Assembly: GCF_011089895.1 (NCBI RefSeq)
Contig: NZ_JAANAT010000001.1
Span: forward strand, 2,542,001-2,606,000
Origin: Mucilaginibacter inviolabilis
GTDB taxonomy: Bacteria; Bacteroidota; Bacteroidia; Sphingobacteriales; Sphingobacteriaceae
DNA: 64,000 nt
Direction of reading: 5' to 3'
Shown: positions 1 to 8,561 of the stretch, one piece after another
Layout of the letters: each line of letters starts with the position of its first letter
Numbering within the stretch: position 1 is the first letter of the stretch
Position numbers and translations under genes: made by a program
Notes under the pieces: model-generated
Databases searched by the model: none
What the model saw: only the letters and a program-made list of their open reading frames with translations
What the model was told of the DNA's origin: nothing

Positions 1-611
1 GTAAAGTTTAATTGCATACCTTGGTTGTGTTTGGTTAATGTATTGGTTAATGAAATTCGGCTAAACCGGTTTGGCCCATCTATGTCAAAAAGTATTATCT
101 ACTCCACTTTTTGTTGATGAATGTTAAGCTGCTGAGGCGGTGATTTTGTTGATGTTTATCCATAGTTTTATATTTGGTTTTGATAGTGATACAATGCTAT
201 TTTATAGCTTATCATATGAAATGATAAGCTGCAAATACTTCACAATAAAGGTTAATTTGAGTTGTCGGCCTACAAATAACCTGTATAACAAACAGTTATA
301 AGACCAACAAAATATATAGGAATTGGTTGTATTAAATTGAAATAAAATTAATTTTAACTTAACGCGCGTTGCAGAATAAGAAAACTGATTGGAGAAATAA
401 ACAGGTTTTTGCAGGTTGATTTCTCTGAAAGATATACTCAACCTGAAACATGATATCTCTAAACAACAAGGGTGTAAGTTATTTCCTAAAATCGAAAACC
501 TGTCGAAGTACTTTTCCCGTATCTGTGGTATACATCTGATATACACATCTATCTAAACTTCCTTTTATGATAAGCAGGTTCATTAATTTTGCAATAACCA
601 CAGAGCGCACT
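1..611. other. AT-rich non-coding left edge
   Basis: No convincing gene was seen here. Possible reading frames on the minus strand have an implausible composition and no promoter or family motif. The stretch holds a perfect 10-bp inverted repeat with a 5-nt loop at 206-230 (arms AGCTTATCAT/ATGATAAGCT) with no T-run on the plus side. The last bases carry the promoter of the DoxX gene. Confidence 0.5.
584..591 (+). promoter_or_regulatory. -7 promoter element of the DoxX gene
   Basis: TAATTTTG matches the Bacteroidota -7 consensus TAnnTTTG. Transcription would start near 596, downstream of a possible ATG at 567 and upstream of the ATG at 612, so it selects 612 as the start. The -33 element is weak. 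Confidence 0.45.
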
Positions 612-1079
612 ATGGTTAAATGGAAGGTAAAAAACGGGCTTAGCATATTGCGGGTTTCTTTAGGGATTGTTTTTATCTGGTTTGGTGCCATCAAATTTTT
701 TCACGGATTAAGTGCCGCCGAAGTAATTGCAGGAAAAACCATTTATAAATTAACTTTTGGTTTGGTTAAGCCCATTGTAGCTTTGCCTATACTTGCCTGT
801 TGGGAGTGCACCATAGGTTTAGGACTCATTTTTAAACGATGGCTTAGCTTTACTTTATTATTGCTTTATTTTCAAATGGTGGGAACCATGTTGCCTTTAT
901 TCTTTTTTCCGCATGATACATGGACTGTTAATATTTTTGTTCCTACTTTGTTAGGCCAGTACATTATCAAGAATCTGGTACTGCTATCAGCGGGAGTGGT
1001 TATTGGTGCAACTGTGCAGGGTGCTTGTTTGATGGAAAAAAATGAACCAATTGAAACTACGGACAACATGATCTGCTAG
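612..1079 (+). CDS. DoxX-like membrane protein
   Basis: A small integral membrane protein of about 155 residues with four hydrophobic segments. The first carries the FIWFGAIKFF stretch typical of the DoxX/DUF417-type fold. Family members are linked to thiol, quinone or oxidative stress, and the B. subtilis MhqP protein belongs to this group; a reaction cannot be read from the sequence. An ATG 45 bases further upstream is in frame, but it lies before the TAATTTTG promoter element, so the ATG at 612 is preferred. The gene converges on the mhqD/mhqO-like pair, with a bidirectional terminator between them. That pairing supports a role in electrophile stress, by inference from B. subtilis mhq operons. 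Confidence 0.75.
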   Translation: MVKWKVKNGLSILRVSLGIVFIWFGAIKFFHGLSAAEVIAGKTIYKLTFGLVKPIVALPILACWECTIGLGLIFKRWLSFTLLLLYFQMVGTMLPLFFFPHDTWTVNIFVPTLLGQYIIKNLVLLSAGVVIGATVQGACLMEKNEPIETTDNMIC

Positions 1080-1114
1080 GTACTTAAAAGAGATAGCAGT
1101 ATTTACTGTTATGA

Positions 1115-1148
1115 ACAAAAAAGACCGCTTCTCAGCGGCCTTTTTTGT
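1115..1148. terminator. Bidirectional terminator
   Basis: A 14-bp stem with one mismatch (ACAAAAAAGACCGC, loop TTCTCA, GCGGCCTTTTTTGT) gives a T-run on both strands. It lies between the convergent DoxX and esterase genes and can end both transcripts. Confidence 0.85.
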
Positions 1149-1166
1149 TACTTATTGGAGATATAT

Positions 1167-1787
1167 TTATGATAATATATTGTTAGCCAAAGCCAACTCT
1201 TCGGCAGTTACCGTGTGCTGACGGCCCTTATATATTTTCAGGGTAACGTTGGCGTTGAGCTTTTTGATCAGGCTCACCGTTTCATTTACACGGCTAACAG
1301 GCACATGCGGATCAGGATCGCCGGTGGTAATGAGTATCAGGGTTTGATCAAAATCGCCTTTATAGTTTTCATTGATCAGCCTTTCACCTATCAATCCTCC
1401 TGTAAAAGCTATCACACCACCATATTTACCGGCATTGCGAGTCACATACTCCAGCGTTAAACATGCTCCCTGCGAAAAACCAAGGAAATAAATATTCTCC
1501 TGCGTTATGCCCTGCTGCTTGATATCCTCCACCAAACTACCAATCACTTCCAGCGCCGAATCCAATGCCGGCTGGTTATCCGCTATCGGCGCCATAAAGC
1601 TATAAGGGTACCAGCTGTGTTCGGTAGCCTGTGGTGCAAAAATGGCATAACCATCCAGTTGCAGGTGATCTTTTAAAGTGAGGATACTCACCGCCGATGC
1701 CCCACGCCCATGCAGCATGATCATGGCTTTTTTGGCCTGATCTGCGGGCTCGCCCGCGGTAACTATCTGTTTACGATGCGTGTACAT
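1167..1787 (-). CDS. mhqD: MhqD-like phospholipase/carboxylesterase
   Basis: A 206-residue alpha/beta hydrolase of the phospholipase/carboxylesterase (dienelactone-hydrolase-like) family, with no signal peptide and so cytoplasmic. The nucleophile elbow GFSQGA, the acid motif GDPDPHVP and the histidine in GRQHTV form a complete catalytic triad. HGRG near residue 26 is the oxyanion segment. It starts 4 bases after the stop of the ring-cleaving dioxygenase and is surely co-transcribed with it. In B. subtilis the same two families (MhqD and MhqO) are induced by hydroquinones and help degrade them. The substrate here is inferred from this context only. Confidence 0.8.
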   Translation of the reverse strand: MYTHRKQIVTAGEPADQAKKAMIMLHGRGASAVSILTLKDHLQLDGYAIFAPQATEHSWYPYSFMAPIADNQPALDSALEVIGSLVEDIKQQGITQENIYFLGFSQGACLTLEYVTRNAGKYGGVIAFTGGLIGERLINENYKGDFDQTLILITTGDPDPHVPVSRVNETVSLIKKLNANVTLKIYKGRQHTVTAEELALANNILS

Positions 1788-1791
1788 GATT

Positions 1792-2727
1792 TTATATTAA
1801 TGAAGGTAACGATTTTTCCAGATCCTCGCGAATATTCTCATATTGTGCTGGCAATTTTAAACCGCTACCCAATTGATCAACCGGTTCATCAACAGAAAAA
1901 CCAGGATTATCGGTAGCCAGCTCAAACAATACGCCACCCGGTTCGCGGAAATACAGCGAGTAAAAATAATTCCTGTCGATCTTGTCGGTGATATGTAAAC
2001 CCAATGCAGCAATCTTTTCGCGGTATTGCATTAATATCTCCTCATTTTTAACACGGAATGCTACGTGGTGTACCGAACCTCCGGCTACATGACCTGCAAC
2101 TTCTCCGGCTACTTCAACCAGATCAACTATGGCCGCGTTATCTACCGCATCGGTTACAAAGCGGAAACGGTTCACATGCTGTTCCAATAATTTATAACCA
2201 AACACATCGGTTAATATTTTGGCTGTAGCATCCATTTTATTGGTAGTGATGGTGATGTTGTGGAAACCACGGGTAGCATTTTCTGCTTTCACCTCTGCGG
2301 TTTCCCAGGGCAGCCTGCTATCGGCAGTTTTGGGGACTATCAGTTCCAACTTCAATCCATCCGGATCCAATAAAGTAAGGTATTGTTCGCCAAATTTTTC
2401 GGCCGGTTTGTTATACAGTACATTATTAGCTTCCAGTCTTTTTAACCAAAAATCCAAACTGCCTTCGGGTACGCTATAACCAATTTCGGTAGCCTGACGT
2501 GCACCTCTCCTACCGGCGGTAATACCTTCCCATGGAAAAAAAGTAAGGATGGTACCAGGTGTACCCAACTTATCACCATAATACAGGTGGTAAGTTTGCG
2601 GATCATCAAAGTTTACTGTTTTTTTAACCAGCCTTAAACCCAAAACACGGGTGTAAAAATCATAGTTTTTTTTGGCGTTACCTGCAATTGCAGTAATGTG
2701 GTGGATGCCGTTTATTGTATTTTCCAT
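1792..2727 (-). CDS. mhqO: MhqO-like ring-cleaving dioxygenase
   Basis: A 311-residue two-domain glyoxalase/extradiol dioxygenase (vicinal oxygen chelate fold). The first half begins with GIHHITAI and ends in a LDPDGLKLEL strand; the second half has FHNITI, SVHHVAFRV and GVLFELATD. The His and Glu residues in these motifs are the expected metal ligands. The family uses Fe(II) to open hydroquinone or catechol rings. A longer reading from 2796 is open, but the ATG at 2727 follows an AAGGAAG ribosome binding site and gives the normal family N-terminus. The gene heads the operon with the MhqD-like esterase and has a palindrome over its promoter. Confidence 0.85.
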   Translation of the reverse strand: MENTINGIHHITAIAGNAKKNYDFYTRVLGLRLVKKTVNFDDPQTYHLYYGDKLGTPGTILTFFPWEGITAGRRGARQATEIGYSVPEGSLDFWLKRLEANNVLYNKPAEKFGEQYLTLLDPDGLKLELIVPKTADSRLPWETAEVKAENATRGFHNITITTNKMDATAKILTDVFGYKLLEQHVNRFRFVTDAVDNAAIVDLVEVAGEVAGHVAGGSVHHVAFRVKNEEILMQYREKIAALGLHITDKIDRNYFYSLYFREPGGVLFELATDNPGFSVDEPVDQLGSGLKLPAQYENIREDLEKSLPSLI

Positions 2728-2775
2728 TATCTTCCTTTCGTGATCAAAAATTAATAATTGTTTTAATTGATGATT

Positions 2776-2805
2776 CAAAGTTACCGTGTAAAACAAGGTT
2801 TACAC
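2776..2805 (-). promoter_or_regulatory. mhq-like promoter with palindromic operator candidate
   Basis: On the minus strand TAACTTTG (2776-2783) matches the -7 consensus TAnnTTTG, 49 bases ahead of the mhqO-like ATG. A perfect inverted repeat GTGTAAA-N6-TTTACAC (2786-2805) sits two bases upstream of it, a position where a bound repressor would block transcription. The regulator is unknown; no MarR gene lies nearby. Confidence 0.5.
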
Positions 2806-2854
2806 TTAATGTAGGATAAGAAATAAAAGGGAGATTTGGAGCAAGGATCGAGAC

Positions 2855-2981
2855 GACTCACCCCGACATCGCTGCGCTTGTCACCCCTCTCTCCGCTTCG
2901 CGCATAGAGGGGATCTTTTTCACCCTCTTTCCGGCGAAGCCGAAGAGAGGGTCGTCCAACGAAGTGCAGACGGGGTGAGTC
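2855..2981. repeat. GACTCACCCCG palindromic element, copy 1
   Basis: The 127-bp element starts GACTCACCCCG and ends with its reverse complement CGGGGTGAGTC, with further imperfect pairing of CCCTCT/AGAGGG blocks inside. It occupies the gap between the mhq-like promoter and the YnfA-like gene, and its last base is part of that gene's TAG stop. Related copies are at 15071-15260, 20934-21167 and, as a single arm, 34022-34082. Confidence 0.85.
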
Positions 2982-3316
2982 TAGACCGCGTTTCTCGGCA
3001 TGTAAATAATAATGAAAGTTCCTATCAAGGCTACTAACGCACCGATGATATCATATTTATCCGGACGAAAACCATCCACTTTCCAGGCCCAGAGCAGGGC
3101 CAATACAATAAATATACCGCCATACGTAGCATATACCCTACCAAAGTTTGCGGTTTGCCAGGTGGCTACCACACCGTAAAGGGCCAGTATTACACCGCCT
3201 AAAAGGCCATACCACCATGGTTTGCCTTCTTTTAACCATTGCCAAACCAGGTAACCGCCGCCTATTTCAAAAAGGCCGGCCAGGATAAAAATGAGTAGTG
3301 ATCTGATAACGGTCAT
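2981..3316 (-). CDS. YnfA/UPF0060-family membrane protein
   Basis: A 111-residue protein with four predicted transmembrane helices that matches the YnfA (UPF0060) family along its length. Visible marks are the LAGLFEIGGGYLVW opening with a membrane glutamate, GRVYATYGG in the middle and a C-terminal DIIGALVALIG helix. The family is related to small multidrug resistance transporters; the substrate is unknown. Its ATG overlaps the TAA stop of the FHA gene by one base (TAATG), so it is translationally coupled to the cell-wall signalling cluster, although a functional link is not evident. The C-terminus abuts a palindromic repeat. Confidence 0.85.
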   Translation of the reverse strand: MTVIRSLLIFILAGLFEIGGGYLVWQWLKEGKPWWYGLLGGVILALYGVVATWQTANFGRVYATYGGIFIVLALLWAWKVDGFRPDKYDIIGALVALIGTFIIIYMPRNAV

Positions 3317-4110
3317 TATCCTTCTGCTTTGGTACTGAACAGAAACACCGCCGATTCGCCCAGGATCACCTGGTCGCCTTCGCTCATAGGGTGACCGATC
3401 TGCGTAGAATTCAGCTTAATCATTTTCCCATCAGCAGCAATATGGATTTTAGTTTTGTTACGGGGAGGCACACCACCTTCATCAGCAAATATCATGAAGC
3501 ATTCCGAGTCTTTATTCCATTCAATATGGGCGTGCTGTCTGCTAATGAATTTATTGCTTTCATCTTTGCTGTCAGCCGGGAACACCAATTTGTTTAGCCG
3601 GAAAGAACCATTATCGGTTACCGCTTTTTTATCGCGACCGATGTTTATTTTATCGTCGGTGGCCTTGATCATGTATTCCTCCTGCTCGGCTTCCCCATTC
3701 AATATCCGGATATAAGCTACTGCTGATGACGCGTTATGCATTACCTGCCGGCGGGTGTGCATCAGGAATGCAGCATCCAGGTCCGGAATAGAGTTTGCTT
3801 CCGGAGGTAACTCATCCACAAATTCCACCTCAATTGTCCAATCAGATGGTAAGTCAAGCGCATAATCATCGGCAATTTTTTGCACCTCGTTTCTGAATTT
3901 TTCTTTCTCGTGAATATAAACTGCGCCTTCATACAAGTGCTTGTCCTCGGCACTTGTTGCTATATAGAGCAGCAGCTCCTTGATATGCCCACCCTCGCCA
4001 CCTTCTACTTTTTGTAACGACTCTTTGATAAAACGCAAAAGGGCATCGCGCAGACTTTTCACATCCCAATCGCGTTTCTCGCCCTTATTTCTGAATAATT
4101 TAAATGCCAT
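3316..4110 (-). CDS. FHA-domain protein of the kinase/cell-wall cluster
   Basis: A 264-residue protein without membrane segments. The C-terminal half is a forkhead-associated (phosphothreonine-binding) domain: it has the IGRDK loop, the ISRQHAHIEW strand with the Ser and His that contact phosphothreonine, and a closing GDQVILGESAVFLF strand. The N-terminal 110 residues form an unassigned alpha/beta domain. The start is the ATG at 4110, which follows AAAGGAAAT; upstream in-frame codons lie in an inverted repeat. As last regulatory member of a kinase-phosphatase-SEDS/PBP cluster it probably reads phosphorylation by the kinase at 11066-12505, as FhaA/FhaB do in mycobacteria (inference). Confidence 0.8.
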   Translation of the reverse strand: MAFKLFRNKGEKRDWDVKSLRDALLRFIKESLQKVEGGEGGHIKELLLYIATSAEDKHLYEGAVYIHEKEKFRNEVQKIADDYALDLPSDWTIEVEFVDELPPEANSIPDLDAAFLMHTRRQVMHNASSAVAYIRILNGEAEQEEYMIKATDDKINIGRDKKAVTDNGSFRLNKLVFPADSKDESNKFISRQHAHIEWNKDSECFMIFADEGGVPPRNKTKIHIAADGKMIKLNSTQIGHPMSEGDQVILGESAVFLFSTKAEG

Positions 4111-4127
4111 ATTTCCTTTTTTTGAGT

Positions 4128-4215
4128 AAGGATTTTGGGATCGAGGAACAAAGATTTTTGAACGATACAAAATACTTTTACAGTTCTGTCTTTACTCCTC
4201 GATCCCAAAATCCTT
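4128..4215. repeat. 20-bp perfect inverted repeat
   Basis: Arms 4128-4147 (AAGGATTTTGGGATCGAGGA) and 4196-4215 are perfect reverse complements, with further GAACAAAG/CTTTGTTC-type matches beyond. It lies between the FHA gene and the SEDS-PBP gene. Similar AAGGATTT-type words occur at 24545 and near other gene ends, so it belongs to a dispersed family rather than being a classical terminator. Confidence 0.7.
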
Positions 4216-4267
4216 TATCTAAAAATCTTTACTCCTTGTTCCAAAAATCATTGTTCCAAAAGCTTCC

Positions 4268-7200
4268 TTACTGCGTGGTATCCCCCGGAAAATTTATTTC
4301 CTCAGGCGCTTCCACTTTTTCACGAGCTACCACTTTTTCAGGCTCGAGACTTTTCATGTAACCTTTTTTCAATAACAGCGGGATGATGTGATTTCCAGCC
4401 AGCCGAACAGCATCTGATGAACCCCGGGTTGATTCTATCCGGATACAAACCACCATATTGCCTGTGCCTTTAGCCTCGGGGGCAAAAAACACATACCAAC
4501 CATCATTCACGCTTTTATTTTTTACAATACGCTCTGGCGTACCGCTTTTACCGGCCACCGCTATGTGCAATATAGGCACTTTTGGTGCACTTTGCGCTAT
4601 CATATATTGTTTCAGCAAAGCTGCATATTCCGGCTTTTCGGCTAGCTTAAAGGCTGGCTTTACTGCTATTGCCGTGTCATTGACCTTGAGCACAAAACGG
4701 TTAGGGTGCAACATCCCCTCATTAGCTACGCCCGATATGAGTCGGGCAACAGCCGCCGGGGTCGCAATCAATTCGCCTTGTCCCCAGGCCATACCCGAGA
4801 TGCCTTTGGCCCTGGTTTTATGGATATTGTTAGGATCATAACGGGGTTTGGTGTTAAACTCGGTTTTGCGCCAAAGATTACGCCATTTTTCTTCCTGCTC
4901 ATCATTTTCGGGTGGTTTATTATAATAATAACCGCCTACGCCATGCAAAAACATACCCGTTTTCATATACAGGTTACCCATATACTCTTCCAGGTGTTGT
5001 TGATTGGCCAGTTTGATGAAATACACGTTGTTTGATTTGGCAATGGCCCTGGCCATGGTGATCATCCCGGTTTCATCGGGTTCGATGCCTTTAGTACGGA
5101 TACGTTCTTCGGTACTTACATGGTACACCACATCTGCAGCGCCAATACCCAGCTTATTAAATGCCGACATGGCCGTAAGCACTTTGGCCGTCGATCCCGG
5201 TTGCGAGGCATAGGTAAAACCCAGGTCGGTCGTAGTCATCCAGGTGGCCAGTTTATTCTGATCGCCCTGCGACATGGTCAGTTGATCCCAGTTATGCACA
5301 GGTGGCAACGGGTACACTGCCGAAGCCAGCACATCGCCGGTATTGGCTTCCATCACTACCACCGAAACCCGGTTATCCTGTAAGGAGGTATCGGCTGCTA
5401 TGGCTTGCTGTATCCCGGTTTGTAATTCAGCGTCTACAGTCAATTGTACATCGCGGTTTTTATTTTTAAAGGCGGCTATTTCAGGACCGTTTATATCAGC
5501 CAGCAACAGCGGAGCTAACGCACTGTAATCGCGTTTGCTCACGGTCATCTCCTTCATGCCGCGGGGTAAAAATCGATCTTCCTGGTAGCGGGATGCTTTA
5601 ACATTATAGCTGGTTATCGGCATTTTAAAGCCGCGCAGCTCGGCGGCATGTTCATACTCGGCGAAATAGCCGTTGGTGCTGCCGTTAAATACACCGGTGT
5701 TTTCGTCGCCCGTCCAGAAAAACATATTTTCTTCAAAAGGATAATACCGCTCCAACCGCTTATGCATGGCTGAATCCAAATCATAATGGGTTGTTAAACC
5801 ACTTGCTGCCAGTTTTTCTTTTTGCTTTTCAATCAGTTCAGGTTTGCTGGTAGCCAGGATCAATCCATTTCGATCCAACAACGAGCCCGCCTGCAGTTTA
5901 TTCATCAATATGGCAATACGCGGATTATAGCTGAACATCCGCAGACCGCCTTTATCGGCCACCAAAGCAGGTTTTACTACCCAGTGTTTGTTATCAGCGC
6001 TATAGCGCGAAACATTCACGGTGAGCAAAATTACCGCGGCCAAAGCAGCTGCCAAAGCTGGTACCAGGTTTTTATCCTGTTGTTTGGTGATAAAACTCAT
6101 TTGTACCTGCGTGCCTTTTACAGAAGATACCGACAACAGGAAACCCGCCGCCACCATATTGATGACCAGCGATGAGCCACCATAGCTTTCAAACGGCAGG
6201 GATACGCCGGATAAGGGCAATGCCCCGATAGAGCCACCGGCTATGAGGATGAACTGCACAAAACTACAAACTCCAATACCCGCACTGAGGTAAAACAACA
6301 GCGGTGTGCCTGTTTGCCGACCTATGATGATGGAACGATGCAGGTAAAGCAGGAACAATATAAAGATGGCGGCCATACCAGCCCAGCCAAATTCTTCGCC
6401 GATGGATGGCAGGATCATGTCGGTATGCGCCTCGGGAATGGTTTTGGCAAAACCCTGGCCTACACCGGTGCCGCTTAAGCCTCCGCTAGCCATGGCCCAA
6501 AGTCCGTTGGCAACCTGGTCGCCACCATACACTTCATTGTTCCAGGGATCCTGCCAGATGGCTTTACGTTCTGTTAAACGTTCTACTGGCCCGGGAATGA
6601 TCTTGTCCAGACCAGGAATCTTATCGATGGTTAAAAATGCCGTGATCACGATCAAGGCCATAAAGGACGATTCGCTCAGCAAGCGTGGTTTAAAAAACGC
6701 CACAATACCCCATACACCAAAAGTAATAGCCGCACTGATCCACACATTTTCAAAAATCCAGGTGGCCAGTACAAACAGTATCACATAAGCAGCCATGTAC
6801 ATAAAATCGCCGCGCGAAAAAGAGAACAGGATAATAAAGGTAAAACAGATCACCATCGCCGGGCCCAGATCGCCCAGTACCAAAAACAGCAACAGGGTGA
6901 TCACCGTAGCGATGAGTGCGAAGGAGAAGAACGACCAGCGCTTACCCCAACTGGCATACTGACTGATGAATTTTTCATTAGCAGCAAAAAAGCCGGCCAG
7001 AAATATCATGATCAGGTATTTTACAATCTCGCTGGGCTGCACACCCAACAGATTTACCTTTACCCCACTGCCTTCGGGGCCGGTACCAAATAAAATAGTA
7101 CCGAATAATAAGGCCATAGCCACCAAAGCCCAGGGCCAGCCATTGGCCGCGCTGCGTGCACCTTTAAAAAACAATAATCTATACAGCGTTGAATCGGCAT

Positions 7201-8386
7201 TAAAGCGACGCAAGTTGAAGAATTGCATGATGCAGATACCACCCACTCCAATGCCTAAATATATTAAGGTGTCTTTAGCCAAAAAACGATCGCGCAATGG
7301 ATCTTGTAAACTCAATAGCGTTAATATGGAAATACCGGTTAACAACATGATCAGTGGCAATATCAACTGATCGGCCTGCGGATAAAGCGTGCTGAGCAGC
7401 AGGTGTATGATCACGAAACCTGCAAGAAAACTTCCTACGATGATCCAGTACCATTCGTTAAACTCCTCATGTGTACGAACGATGAAGGCTCCTTCCTTTT
7501 TCAGGATATTAAAATCGCGAGTAGATAATAGCTTTATCGTGTGTGGTGCCTGGCTGAAATTAAGCGTTTTATCTTTATTCAACTCTACCACACCCTGTGA
7601 GCGGCCAAATTCAAAACCCGGTTGTAATGGCAGTACTTCGAAAGCTTTGCCGGTCGGCAGGTTTTTAAAAGCGTAATGTCCTTCGGCATCGGTACGGGCA
7701 AAGGCTGTGAGCGATTGCAGCTGGCGCTTTTTATCCGCGTTGATCACATAAACTTTTTTATAAGCGGCGGATGCTTGTGTGGTGGTTCCTCTGGCTATGG
7801 TTTCTTCATCGGTATAGATGCTATCCTGTGGTAATATCATGTTCAGCCTAACCAGCACACCACCAATAGCCTGTTCTTTGTGATGGATGGTTCCAGATAT
7901 ACTGTATTCGCCCAAGCCCAGGTCGGTTTGTGCCGGTAATTGCGGGGGATGAACACGTTCTTGTGTAAAGCGAACGGAATCATCGCCGGTATAGCCCAAT
8001 AAAGAACGGGACACCTGCACTCTTTTTTTGAATGATTCACCCCCATTAGCGAAAGCGTCATCGGCATTTACATAGTAGCGGCGTTTGTTCAGCTCACCAG
8101 CATTATCAATCTGTTCACCAACATTGACTTTGGAAGCTATAGTGGCCCGGATATAATCAACATCTTTGGGATCATCAAAATAATACCCTTTTTGTAACAA
8201 AGCAGCCACGTTACGGGCGGTATTAGGTGTATTGAGGTTAACGATGGTGCCATCCTGAAGCCGCTTATCTACATCCACAAACTTTTGTTGCAGTACAAAA
8301 TAAAGTTTGCCAAAAAGCGCAACCAGTATAATACCGGTCAGCAATAAAAACAGCCGCTCCATTCCCCTGCCTGGTGACTTATCCAT
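4268..8386 (-). CDS. SEDS (RodA/FtsW) - class B PBP fusion protein
   Basis: One 1372-residue chain that should both polymerise and cross-link peptidoglycan. Residues 10-32 are a membrane anchor; 33-310 are extracytoplasmic and include a carboxypeptidase-regulatory-like beta-sandwich (about 160-285, FARTDAEGHYAFKNL). Residues 312-755 are the multi-span SEDS glycosyltransferase: GDLGPA (D506), GGDQVANGLWAMASGGL, PEAHTDMILPSIGEE (651-665) and FESYGGSS are RodA/FtsW signatures. A further membrane segment near 772-793 leads into a PBP transpeptidase domain with all three catalytic motifs: S1065-TAK, S1118-N-N and K1280-SGT. RodA and its PBP partner are normally separate proteins, so the fusion fixes a 1:1 pair. 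Signalling genes flank it on both sides. Confidence 0.92.
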   Translation of the reverse strand: MDKSPGRGMERLFLLLTGIILVALFGKLYFVLQQKFVDVDKRLQDGTIVNLNTPNTARNVAALLQKGYYFDDPKDVDYIRATIASKVNVGEQIDNAGELNKRRYYVNADDAFANGGESFKKRVQVSRSLLGYTGDDSVRFTQERVHPPQLPAQTDLGLGEYSISGTIHHKEQAIGGVLVRLNMILPQDSIYTDEETIARGTTTQASAAYKKVYVINADKKRQLQSLTAFARTDAEGHYAFKNLPTGKAFEVLPLQPGFEFGRSQGVVELNKDKTLNFSQAPHTIKLLSTRDFNILKKEGAFIVRTHEEFNEWYWIIVGSFLAGFVIIHLLLSTLYPQADQLILPLIMLLTGISILTLLSLQDPLRDRFLAKDTLIYLGIGVGGICIMQFFNLRRFNADSTLYRLLFFKGARSAANGWPWALVAMALLFGTILFGTGPEGSGVKVNLLGVQPSEIVKYLIMIFLAGFFAANEKFISQYASWGKRWSFFSFALIATVITLLLFLVLGDLGPAMVICFTFIILFSFSRGDFMYMAAYVILFVLATWIFENVWISAAITFGVWGIVAFFKPRLLSESSFMALIVITAFLTIDKIPGLDKIIPGPVERLTERKAIWQDPWNNEVYGGDQVANGLWAMASGGLSGTGVGQGFAKTIPEAHTDMILPSIGEEFGWAGMAAIFILFLLYLHRSIIIGRQTGTPLLFYLSAGIGVCSFVQFILIAGGSIGALPLSGVSLPFESYGGSSLVINMVAAGFLLSVSSVKGTQVQMSFITKQQDKNLVPALAAALAAVILLTVNVSRYSADNKHWVVKPALVADKGGLRMFSYNPRIAILMNKLQAGSLLDRNGLILATSKPELIEKQKEKLAASGLTTHYDLDSAMHKRLERYYPFEENMFFWTGDENTGVFNGSTNGYFAEYEHAAELRGFKMPITSYNVKASRYQEDRFLPRGMKEMTVSKRDYSALAPLLLADINGPEIAAFKNKNRDVQLTVDAELQTGIQQAIAADTSLQDNRVSVVVMEANTGDVLASAVYPLPPVHNWDQLTMSQGDQNKLATWMTTTDLGFTYASQPGSTAKVLTAMSAFNKLGIGAADVVYHVSTEERIRTKGIEPDETGMITMARAIAKSNNVYFIKLANQQHLEEYMGNLYMKTGMFLHGVGGYYYNKPPENDEQEEKWRNLWRKTEFNTKPRYDPNNIHKTRAKGISGMAWGQGELIATPAAVARLISGVANEGMLHPNRFVLKVNDTAIAVKPAFKLAEKPEYAALLKQYMIAQSAPKVPILHIAVAGKSGTPERIVKNKSVNDGWYVFFAPEAKGTGNMVVCIRIESTRGSSDAVRLAGNHIIPLLLKKGYMKSLEPEKVVAREKVEAPEEINFPGDTTQ

Positions 8387-8400
8387 TTTGAGTAGAAGAT

Positions 8401-8561
8401 AGAGTCAAGAACCAAGAGTCAAGAATCAAGAGTTTATTCAATATTCTTAATCCAGATTGCTGACTGACGTTTCTTAATTTTTGGTTTATACTTTTACAAC
8501 TAAAAAATTTCTCCATCCCTCATTATTTTGTCTTGATTCCTGACTCTTGGTTCTTGACTCC
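8401..8561. repeat. 30-bp inverted repeat reaching into the PP2C gene
   Basis: Arms 8401-8430 and 8532-8561 are reverse complements with two mismatches, built on the words AGTCAAGAACCAAGAGTC and AATCAAG. The right arm is translated as the last residues of the PP2C phosphatase (VKNQESGIK). The same words recur around 29395-29420, 29625-29640 and 59045-59075. Confidence 0.8.

Noticed and set aside
202..546. 114-codon open frame on the minus strand at the left edge
   Set aside because: AT-rich, no family motif, no promoter, and it crosses a hairpin; treated as chance.
2855..2981. CRISPR-like or riboswitch structure
   Set aside because: The palindrome recurs at unrelated loci as a dispersed element with no regular spacers or ligand-binding core.
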